Assembly (NCBI RefSeq): GCF_019393635.1
Contig: NC_057866.1
Span: forward strand, 10,240,223-10,304,222
From: Dromiciops gliroides
Lineage: Eukaryota > Chordata > Mammalia > Microbiotheria > Microbiotheriidae
Length of the DNA: 64,000 nucleotides
Direction: 5' to 3'
The position numbers and the translations under genes were made by a program. Shown here piece after piece: positions 54,591-64,000 of the stretch. How positions within the stretch are numbered: the first letter of the stretch is position 1; every line of letters starts with the position of its first letter. The notes under the pieces are model-generated. The model did no database searches. It was not told the origin of the DNA and worked only from the letters and a program-made list of their open reading frames with translations.

Positions 54591-55307
54591 CAAGCTGGTG
54601 ACAATCTCAGTAATGAAGAAGCCGATCCAAACACCTGCCCTCTAATCTCCCCTACTTCAGTTATCACATCCCCTTGACCCCAATTCTTCCCCCTTGAATT
54701 GGTGTATTCCTTTCAGTTCTTTTCTCTCCCAAGATCCTCCTCTCTTCCTTGAATTAGGAAACCTTGTGCCCCCTGCCACAAGCACCAAGCAAGAAACAGG
54801 GTTGGGACGCCCTTCCCCTCCAGGCTACCTTCCCTTCCTTCTGTTTCCCCAGAGGAAGCCATTGCCTAGCATCCCCTCTGTTGACCTAACAATCCTGGTT
54901 CCCAGGGCTCTGACCTCATACCTGGGGCTTCTACCTGGGCCCCCACCCCCCGCGGCTGCCCCCCCCCAGAGGCAGCTGACGTGGGGCTATGCGATTCTGG
55001 GGATGGTGGTGGGACTACCACGACAATGGAAGAGCCAGGAACGGGTAAGGGGGCCCCGTGTCAGAGGGTCAAATGAGGGATGGAGGGGGAGCAGGGCAGA
55101 AAGCAGAAGTGGTCTCAATTGCCACAGCCTTTTAGATTGCCCATGAAATTGGATTATTTCCCCAGACCTCTTCTCCTTCCTTCCAGCCCACACTGAGGAG
55201 GGGACTTTCCAAACCTTAAGTTCCTCAAAACTCAACAGGCTCTTTTCACACACAGGCACATTCTCCATTCATTCATTCACTGGAGAAATACCGATTAAGA
55301 GCCTTCT

Positions 55308-55456
55308 TTTTTTTTTTTTAAGTGAGGCAATTGGGGTTAAGTGACTTGCCCAGGGTCACACAGATAGTAAGTGTTAAGTGTCTGAGGCCAGATTTGAACT
55401 CAGGTCCTCCTGACTCCAGGGCCGGTGCTCTATCCACTGTGCCACCTAGCTGCCCC
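55308..55456 (-). repeat. Mar-1/WSINE-type SINE
   Basis: Antisense. Perfect target duplication TAAGAGCCTTCT at 55296-55307 and 55457-55468. Confidence 0.95.
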
Positions 55457-56379
55457 TAAGAGCCTTCTGTGTGCAGAATCAGTTCAGTCTGTGATTCTCC
55501 TGCCCCACTGGTGTCATCCCCCACTCCCAAATGCCTCAGACTTAGAGGATTCAAAAAGTCATCTCCCCACCTAGCTCAACTTTCTCTTTCTAGTCTTCCT
55601 TTTCACTTATCATAGTCCAACTCAACACACATTAAGCACCTGGTGTATACCCTACCTCCATTCCCCCGACTTTCCTTCCTCCTTAACTCCTCCTCACCCC
55701 CTTTTTTGGTTCCTTCTTACCAGTCCCCAGTCTTTCCAACCTTTTTGGGCTAGGAGAGGACTGAGGTAAAGCTGGAGGAGGTGTCTGAGCAAGGAGAGAC
55801 AGACAGGGGAGAGTCCAGGAGCCCTGGGGGCCTCTTGGGTGCTTTTGCATTTGGGGAATTTGGGGCTTGGGGAAGGAGCCACAGGAGCCTTGAGATCACC
55901 CCTCCTCCAATCCTTCCTTTCTCCTAAGGGCAGGGGCCACACCTTACATCCCTGAGCTCCCTGAATCCTCTCTTCAACCTTGGGGGGGTCTGTTGCCCCC
56001 CCCTTTTATACTGATAAAATGGGGGGGTGAGAAATCAGGGAACTTGTCCAGGCTCCTATGGCCACCCGGTTGCCTTTATTACTGGATCGCACCTCTTCCC
56101 GTTATGGAAAAACGTGACTTATTCACAGTCACGCGGGAGCGGGGGCAGGAGCCTGAGACCTACGTGTGACCTTGGTCGAGTCCTCTCCTCTCTCTGTGAC
56201 TCAGGGTCCGAATCTGTCCAAGGGAGAGCACAACGGGGCTGGGCAAAATTCGACGAATTTGGAGCCTCAGTTTCCCTAACTGTAAACTGAGGGGTTGGGG
56301 AGTGGCTGATGGGGCGGGAGCACTGAGAGTCCAGGGAACCTAGGGCAGAGCTCAAGGTGGTGCGGGGCAGGTGATCCGA

Positions 56380-56970
56380 GAGCAGGAGTGAGGACTCGGC
56401 GAGGTTGGCAGGCGCGGGGTGGGCGGGGCCTGGGGGCAACAAGCCCCGCCCTAGCGCCGAGCTCTGGCCCGGAGGGGGGGGGGGGTCTTGTCCCTCTCCT
56501 GCGCACGCGCACCCCTCAACTCCCATCCACTACCCCCAGATGGAGTGGGGGTGGGGGAGAAACTCGACCAGCTGCCTGGGTAGCCTCCGCGGCTACGACC
56601 CGAAGGAGGCAACGTCGCGAGACTTGGCCCGAGCCAATAGGAGGAGGGGGAGGACGTGGCGCTGTCTCCTCGGAGAGGCGGCCCCGCCCCCTGGGCCGCG
56701 CGGGCGCGCGCCGAAGCACGCGGGCGGCTTCGGCTCCGCCCCGTTCCAGGCTGCCTATAAAAGACGCGACCGGGCGGGCGCGCTCTCATTCGGCAGCAGG
56801 GGCGGGCCGGTTCGGGCCGTTGTGTGAGTGTGTGCGCCTGCGCGCTGCGGAGGGGGCGCGGTAGGGGCCGGGACCGCCGCCGCCGCTGTCTTTGCCGCCG
56901 CCGCCGCCGCCGCCCTCCCCGCCTCACGGTCCCGCTTCCCCGCGCAGCGTCGGCCGCCGGCCTCGTCACC
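56380..56970 (+). promoter_or_regulatory. EHD1 CpG-island promoter and 5' UTR
   Basis: Very CpG-rich from about 56380 to 57480. Elements: TCGCGAGA (56615-56622), CCAAT (56634-56638), GC boxes near 56681 and 56731, and a TATA box CTATAAAAG at about 56755. The TATA box predicts a start near 56785 and a 5' UTR of about 185 bases containing a GCC-repeat (56893-56915). A TATA box inside a CpG island is a mixed promoter type. Confidence 0.75.
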
Positions 56971-59900
56971 ATGTTCAGCTGGGTGAGCAAGGATGCGCGG
57001 CGCAAGAAGGAGCCCGAGCTCTTCCAGACCGTGGCCGAGGGGCTGCGGCAGCTGTACGCGCAGAAGCTGCTGCCGCTCGAGGAGCACTACCGCTTCCACG
57101 ACTTCCACTCGCCGGCGCTCGAGGACGCCGACTTCGACAACAAGCCCATGGTGCTGCTCGTGGGCCAGTACAGCACGGGCAAGACCACCTTCATCCGGCA
57201 CCTCATCGAGCAGGACTTCCCCGGCATGCGCATCGGGCCCGAGCCCACCACCGACTCCTTCATAGCCGTCATGCACGGCACGGCCGAGGGCGTGGTGCCG
57301 GGCAACGCGCTCGTAGTGGACCCGCGGCGGCCCTTCCGCAAGCTCAACGCCTTCGGCAATGCCTTCCTTAACCGGTGAGCCTGGGGGCTGCGCCGGGAGG
57401 GGGATCCGGGAGGAGGAGGGGGGCCCGGGCCGCGAGCGCACCCACCCGCCGCACCCGGGGCTCTGCCGCTGCATCCGAGACGGCAGGGGATTCCCCAAGA
57501 GCGAAGGATTGAGACATCTGCCCCCTCACTCTAGACTAAAGGGAACCCCTCCCCAAAAGTGAGAACCCCGCCGCCGTGTCCCCAGGGGAGGGGCGTGCCC
57601 TGGGCTCCGGGACACTTTTCGTGCTCTAGCCCCACTCCACCCCCACCCCGAGTGGGGATTCCCCCCAAGAGTGAGGAGGACCACTCCCTTGTGCCCCATA
57701 TTTGGGTAAAGACATCTCCAGGGGAGAGCCACATGAGTGGTCAGCCCCACACCCCGAACTAGGGACACCCCCTCTACTCTGTACTGAGATACCCTGCCCT
57801 GTTCTAACCCCCCTCCCCCATGCCCTCCCCTGTACCAAGGGAACTCTTGCTTTGGCTAGGTCCCTCCTCCCCCTTCCCCCCCTTCCTGGGAATTTCCCCC
57901 TGGGAACCTTGGTGCCCCCCCTCCCCCCGACTCAGAGGCCTCACTCCTGCTCCCTCCACTTGGCTAATTCCTTTCCTCCTCTCCTGAGGACCCTGGAGTA
58001 CACCCCACCCAGTGACCCCACCCCTTCCCCTGAAGCAGACCCAGCCCTCCCCTTCGCCCTGTTTTGGCTGTTCACCCTCTTTAGACACATTCCATAGCAG
58101 AGATCTCCTCACCCCCCCCCCCCCCCCCCCCCGCAAAAAAAAAAGAAAATTAAAAAAAAAAAACCATTTGGTACCTTCAACACATGCTCTCTGACACTTC
58201 CTGTTCTCATGCAAGTTCCCTTCAGTTGGTGAGGCTTGTCCCCTCTCACCTTCTGATGCTCCCACCTCCTCTCCACACATCTCAGGGACCTCACCCACAG
58301 GGGCAGCATCTTTCTTAATCAGGGAAGAACAACTTAGGTGCTTCTGTCCCAAGTGGGGCCTCCCCACACCGCTCTGAGCCCCTCTTCCCACTCAACTTGT
58401 GGGACCCTCCCCTTCTTCCCTGGGCCTCAGAGCCTTTTTCCTAAGAGGAGACACCTCCCAGTTAGTGAGCTCATCCCTTTATCGTCTCAGGGACCCCATT
58501 CCCTTTGGGCAGTGAGCCCTGCATTAGGTGAAGCCATGGGGTGGTTCCTCCCAGAATCAGCACCTTAACTTAGAAAGCTTCCTCCCACTCAGGCCAATTC
58601 TTTCCAGCTGGTTTCCAACTGTTGCCCTATGGGTGGGGTACCCAAGATGTGTGGAGAGGGGTGGGAGCACCCAGGGAACCCCACCCCTCTCCTTCAAAGG
58701 TCCCTTCCCTGACCCCCTTCCCATGAATCAGGCTTGACCAGGTTTAGAATGAGGAGGTACTCTGGGTACTCTTGCTCTTTCCTCACCCCTTGGTTTTGCT
58801 CTGGGCTTCTGGGAGTCTGGGCCATCCCTCCAGCCTATAATAACCAACAATCATAGCTAATTTGCCTTACAAACATTATCTCATTTGATCCTTAAGACAT
58901 CCCGGGGGAGGGGAGATGCCATTATTATCCCTGTTTTATAGTTGAGGAAACTGAGGCAGACTGATGGGGCAAGTCACCTCCCGGGGACACACAGCTACTA
59001 AGTTTCAGGGGCCAGGTTGAACTTGGGTCTCCAAAGGTTGTGTCTCCAAAATGGCTGAAATCTTTCTGGCCCAGTCGACCCCAGGCTTAGGAATCCTTTA
59101 GTGATTTCTCCTTTGGCCTTCAGGCCCTTCTCAGAAGGGGAAGGCCCCTGGACCATCCAGCTGTTCACATTTCTCAGGCACAGGCCCTGCCCCCCTCCTC
59201 TCCTGCTTCCCTCTTTCCCTAAAGGTGTTGAGTTTCCCTCCACTTGCCCCCATTTTTTGCCTCTGGTCGGTTCCTCTCGAGCTGGTGCTGTGCTGGGCCT
59301 GTAGCCCCTCTCTCCCTTGAAGCTCCCCCCAGGAGCAGCAGTTTGCAGCCCTCCCCTGGTCCAGGGTTATGTGATCCTCGTGGGCCTGGCTTAGCCGGGA
59401 TGCAGCCAGCAATGTGACTTCTGTGCACAGTTTGTGAGGTGGGGCCAAAAACAGGGAGAAGCCCCCAGCCTGTGCTGCTTTAGGAACGTCCAGAAAGGAA
59501 AACCCTTTTCCTCCCCAGCATTCCCTGGTGGGGGGGACACATTGGATCCTCTGCCTTTGCCCCTGTTGTCCCATGCTTTTCTGGGTAGGAGAGCCAGGGC
59601 CCATAGCCTTCTGTCTCCTTCCTGGGAAGCCGCCCCTCTGTTCTTGGCTTTCCCCCACCCCCAGTTCTGCCTTCCTTTGTTCCTGAGACCTCGGTGCCTC
59701 TCTTAGGGCTTCCATTGTCCTGGGAATGGGCCTCACGCCTCCCCTCCTCCTCTCCTGAGCAAACCCTTAAGATTGGCTCTGGGGGACTTGGATTACTTGG
59801 GATGTCCTCCCATAAGGCACTCCGAAGGCACCCGCAGAGGCAGGCCCACCTCTGGAGCCGAGCAGCGTGTGCGCACAGTCTAGGGGGGAACTTGGTTCTT

Positions 59901-62529
59901 CTGTCTCTTCCTTCTCTCCCTGCCAAGGCCACAGCTTGTTGGCATTTCATTCATTCTTTCCCCCTTGACCTCCTTTGATGGCATATTTTCAAACGTGTCG
60001 TTTAAAAACAAAAAGACTGAGGCATTTACTAGGCACCTGCTTTGTCCACACAACGATATTTTCTGACCTAACATCTCCGCTTGGTGTCTGGCTGAGGTTG
60101 GAATAGAAGGGGAAGGAGTTGGCCCTATTTTAGCTGTTACTGTCCTAGTATCCCGACATCCCCCTTCACACTGGAGGCCAGAGTAGCTGGACGATTCCCT
60201 TATCCTTTTCTAACCAAGCTGGCCGTTTTTGTCAGGAAACAATCCCCCTTGACTCACGACTGGACCCATTTATTTCCTCCCTGCTTGGGGGAGTTTACTG
60301 CAGGCTGAGTCAGTGGAGAGCTGAGAAGGAAAGAAGACTTTTGACCCCAAGTCCCTGCCGGGTGTGATCACATTCCTTCACCAGGGAGAGTACAGCTGTC
60401 CTGGGGGCCTGTGGACTGAGTGGGCCCCAAGCCCAGAGCAGGCTCAGGAGAGAGGGCTCCCCCTCAGAAGGCTTCGGGGGCTGCTCCCTGATGGATCCCA
60501 GTGAAGCAGCCTCTGTGTCTGGTCTGACTCAGCAAGAGCGATCCCAGGGAGCGATAGGAGCCCGGTTCTGGGGATCTGGGCATAGGTAGATCTCAGAGCC
60601 TGGCTGTGCTGCCAGGGCCTTCCCCTGGTAACCCTCATTCATTCCTCAGCTCCCTGGGGTTTCTCTGGTGAGTGCAGGTCTGCCCTGAGGCAGTGTCTGG
60701 GCTGGGAGTCTGGAAGCCACCTCCTGATCTTGGCTGACAAGGGCAGCCTCAGATTCTTGGTCTGTAAAGGGAGGGGGGGGGAGTGAGATTGGGCCTCCCC
60801 ACAGTGGAGGGGGCGGGGAGTGTTGAGTCGAGTTAGGCACTGCCGAGCAAGGACCAGCCAAGGGTCAGGGAGACCAGTCATCATGCTGAGAGCTTTGTCC
60901 AGTGGGGAGACTTGCAGGTGCCAGGCGGGTATGAGTGGCCTTGCCTGTGGCCTTGCCTCCGGGCCTCCGTGGGCTTTCCTTTCAGCCTGGTTATCACTCG
61001 TTGCCACAGGAGTGGGCCCAGGGCTCGGTCAGTGACTGCAGTAAGGCCTGAACCTCCGTGAGGTCAGAACTGGGGGCTGACTTTGGGGTGTCCTGTGTGC
61101 CTGCCTTCTCTAGGGAGGATGTCACAGAAAGTGCTGCTCTTCCCTTTGGAAGTATCTAGAGGGTGACACTGCCTTCTACCCTTGGGCTGTGTCTAAAAAA
61201 TCCCCATTGCATAACTGGCCAACGCCCACTTCTTAGTGAGGAAGCTGTAGACCCTCCCTGTGGGTGAGCCCTAGGACATCTCCCCCACCGCCTCGGGCCC
61301 TCATTTCTAAGGCACTGTGGTGGGCTTGTTGGTAGCAGTGGAATTCGGGGTGACACGGAGGATGATAATGACTAGAGAAGGAACACGGTCACCCTCCAAG
61401 GTCTTTCCTCAGAGATGCCATCTTTTTCCCCAGGGCAGTCCTGGCATGTGGCTGGTTGTGTAATAAGCCATTGCTGGTTAAAGAGCAGTGCCAACAAGGC
61501 GAAGGTCCGCCATGTCTTTATTTCTGCTCACGGTGGCACCCGGCCAGCCCTGCTCTGTGTGGGCACCCCGGCCAGTCCTCTGAGGGTCACACAAGTCAGG
61601 GAGAACATGGAATCCTACAATAGTAGAGCTGAGGTGAGGGGATTCTCTGGTCCAGATAAGGAACCCAGGTGTCAGGAGGTCAAAAGCCTTGCTTGATAAG
61701 GCAGCAGGACTTTAAGTGGCAGGTCTGGCACTTGAGCCCAGGGCAGGTCTGTTTCTGCTGCTCCATGGGCAGCAGCCAGTGTTTGGTGGGATCATTTCGG
61801 TCAGTCGTTGGCCATTATCATTAATGATTACTTGACCTGAAGTCATGCCTCACTTCTTAAAGAGCCCAGGAACCTGATGCCTGGTTCAGTCTCCTCTTGG
61901 CCCAGTTTCCAGGCTCAAGTGGCAGCCCAGCTCATTGCTAATTTTGTTCCTCTCCCTTTCAGCCCGGCAGCCCTTCCCTATGAACTTGTCGAAATCAATC
62001 CCCTTTGCTTCAGCAGCCCTGGCAAGGGCTGGGCCGGGTCAGGCTGGGCTGGGCTGGGGGTTTGGGGGAAGGTCTGTGGCATGGGGTAAAGTTCGATTGG
62101 CTGGTTCAGTGGGGAGCTCCAAGGTCCAGGCTGGTCCTTCTGGGTTGAATGGTGACTTATCAGCAGGTGTTCTGTTCTCTCCTGAGTCAGCAGTTTGAAG
62201 GTTGAACTCCAGAACTGGACTGGGAGAGAATATGCCGGCTCATCTGTGTGCTTGAGCAAAGAGCTGGCTCAGCGGAGAACACGCTTCCCAGGCAGTCCCG
62301 GACGCTGCCGGCTTCTAGGAAGCCACGTTCCTCCTTTCTTGTCTGGGTGTCAGGCCATAGTAAGACAGCAAAGACAGTGCGTCCACAGCAGTCTGGCTCC
62401 CTAGTGAGCTTCTCGTCTCTGTCCTGCACAGGTTCATGTGCGCCCAGCTGCCTAACCCTGTTCTGGAGAGCATCAGCATCATTGACACCCCAGGGATCCT
62501 CTCTGGAGAAAAGCAGCGCATCAGCAGAG
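56971..62529 (+). CDS. EHD1: EHD1, exons 1-2 (gene continues past the window)
   Basis: C-terminal EH-domain, dynamin-like ATPase that tubulates and cuts membranes of the endocytic recycling compartment. Exon 1 is 56971-57374 (start codon in GTCACCATGT, then [18 protein letters not shown]); exon 2 is 62432-62529; GT-AG sites and phase agree. About 167 residues are present and nearly identical to human. P-loop GQYSTGKT is at residues 65-72 and DTPG at 153-156. The N-terminal loop KPMVLL and helix before it are intact. The rest of the G domain, helices and EH domain lie to the right. EHD2-4 are less likely: the start and exon 1 match EHD1 (for example [17 protein letters not shown]). It is downstream of ATG2A in the same orientation, as in human. 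Confidence 0.95.
57375..62431 (+). other. EHD1 intron 1
   Basis: About 5 kb. C-rich unique DNA at the left; a C(21) run followed by A-rich sequence at 58112-58162; an antisense CORE-SINE at 58840-59030; THER-type relic near 61610-61740. No other exon or RNA gene is recognised. Confidence 0.7.
58840..59030 (-). repeat. CORE-SINE, antisense, in EHD1 intron 1
   Basis: TTACAAACATTATCTCATTT, GATCCTTAAGACATCC, ATTATTATCCCTGTTTTATA, GTTGAGGAAACTGAGGCAGA and ACACACAGCTACTAAG in order. Confidence 0.75.
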
Positions 62530-64000
62530 GTAAGAAGTGACCCCGTGGGGAGCAGAGGGGCAGCGGTGCCTACCCTCACAGTGCTGCGCCAAGGGACTCC
62601 ACCCCGAGGGTGGGCTTTCCTCCTGTCATTGCAGTGATTTTTTCTGACCAGATAACCCTCCAGGCCTGCTGCTCTCCTGACAAAATGCCCATGAAGTCGG
62701 CCAGAGGAATGGTGACTTCTGGGCCCAAGTCCCTTCTCAGCAGTCTGACTTTTAGGGCGTGGCCAGGATCCGGACAGTAGTGGCCCCTCCCCCCAAGTGG
62801 TATGGGGGAGGGGAGACCTCAGAGGAGGCTTCATGGGGGGCATCATGGGGAGGCCCCCAGAGAACAAAGACTCGGGGGTAGATTGTGACAGCAGAAGAGG
62901 CCTGAGAGCACGCTGCCCGGCATCTCCATCACCATTTGATTCCTCTTGCTCGTTCCATTACTCAGTGAATCTGTTTTAGTCTCTTGAGAAGCTAGTGGAG
63001 CAGTGAGCAGAGCTGTGTGTCGGTGTGGCCCCCAGCTTCGTTCTTGGTGCTAGAGCCCACTGGTCCCTAGTTCACACTTTCCTTTGGCTCCTTGGGCCTG
63101 GATTTGTTGGCTAATAATATCTTTGGCTTAGAATTTGTGTTTAAGGTTTTGCAAAACACTTGATAGATGTTAGCACTTGCTCCACCAATGTCATTATCCT
63201 CGTCTGCAAGATGGGGAAGCTGGCCCCGGGATTGGCAACTCTTGTGGGGCATCCATCTACTACCAGGCTGACCTGGCGCCTGCACCACTGGTGACCTCTC
63301 CTAAGTGCCCTGCCTTAGGAAAAAGGGCCTGAGATCTGAAACCTACAATTAGGTGGTTTTTCTTCCCTTTCAAGAGGAGGGGAGTTGAGTGGCAGTCCCT
63401 GCACCTGAACTCAGGCCTCCTCTGCTGACCCTTGAAAAGATCTGCGGTTTCTGAGGTCCTGGGATCCCAACAGTTGTTGGGAGGGAAGAGCCAGCTCCCT
63501 TAGCCAAGCTGTAGGGAGCGAGGCTTCCTGTGCTTGGCTGGGCCTGCCCCAAGAAGGCTTTTGCTCCTGGCGTGGCCGAGTCGCGCCTGAGCCCCCTTGG
63601 GTGAGGTTCCTTCTGCTAGTTTAGCCTCACAGGAGAAGGGGCACACAGAGCAGTCCGTCGGCTGCTGGCTTCAGTGCTTGTCTGTGCACGCCTGGCTCCC
63701 CGGGGTTACTTGTAAGCAGGTCTCAGGACCTGGGTCAAACCATTCAGGGCACCTCACTGGGAGTTGTCTGGGCAGGACTTCAGACCTTTGGATTCCTCTC
63801 GCAGCCCTTCTTTCTTGATGCCGCTTCCGAGCCAAGGAAGCTTGGGGGCCGAGAAGCAGAGGAGACCCAGCCTCAGACACACCAGCCCAAGTTAATATGA
63901 AATGACAGAGGCAACACCCAGTTCAGTGACCATTATCATCATCTTTTTTTTTTTTTAGTGAGGCAGTTGGGCTTAAGTGACTTGCCCAGGGTCACACAGC
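62530..64000 (+). other. EHD1 intron 2 (partial)
   Basis: Begins at GTAAGA after exon 2 and runs off the window. Contains an old CORE-SINE relic near 63115-63240 and a SINE cut by the window end. No further exon is seen before 64000. Confidence 0.75.
63944..64000 (-). repeat. Mar-1/WSINE-type SINE, cut by the window end
   Basis: T-run, then AGTGAGGCAGTTGGGCTTAA and TTGCCCAGGGTCACACAGC; continues past the right edge. Confidence 0.88.

Noticed and set aside
54694-55146. 150-codon frame at 54.7-55.1 kb
   Set aside because: No splice context, homology or compositional sign of coding; begins in L2/minisatellite flank.
56755-57498. 247-codon minus-strand frame across EHD1 exon 1
   Set aside because: Antisense shadow of a GC-rich coding exon; codons are forced by the conserved sense strand.

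Overview
The window looks like a gene-dense stretch of a marsupial chromosome. Three protein-coding loci and one microRNA cluster, all on the + strand, correspond to the human 11q13.1 ATG2A/EHD1 neighbourhood. The marsupial call rests on at least 20 copies of a short tRNA-headed CORE-type SINE (head GGGCAGCTAGGTGGCGCAG, here called Mar-1/WSINE-type), on CORE-SINE/MIR relics, L2 LINEs and an L1-like 3' fragment, and on the absence of primate- or rodent-specific repeats. Repeat family names come from memory, not from a library search.

Layout. 1-2030: last two coding exons and 3' UTR of an SLC22 organic-anion-transporter gene (closest by eye to SLC22A11/SLC22A12). 2030-4250: short intergenic region with SINEs. 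4250-27050: complete ATG2A gene. All 41 coding exons join in frame to 1942 residues (human about 1938), with a CpG-island promoter and a polyadenylation signal. 27050-56350: about 29 kb without a protein gene. It contains the miR-194-2/miR-192 cluster (33.0-33.4 kb), a candidate promoter and first exon for its primary transcript (30.5-30.7 kb), several tandem repeats, and many nested transposon relics. 56380-64000: CpG island, promoter, exon 1 and exon 2 of EHD1; the gene runs off the right edge.

Function. ATG2A is a lipid-transfer protein of phagophore growth and EHD1 is a dynamin-like ATPase of endocytic recycling. miR-192/194 are epithelial microRNAs of gut, liver and kidney. They share a locus, not a pathway.

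Most unusual points: (1) a 244-bp, 244/244 identical inverted duplication inside ATG2A, carrying a full antisense copy of exon 37 and ending 13 bases before exon 40; (2) an HNF1-like site and a short palindrome at a predicted pri-miR-194-2/192 promoter; (3) a histidine where human ATG2A has the tyrosine of its YFS WIPI4-binding motif; (4) an SLC22 gene where human has PPP2R5B; (5) a roughly 33-bp tandem array that seems to have grown out of a CORE-SINE tail.
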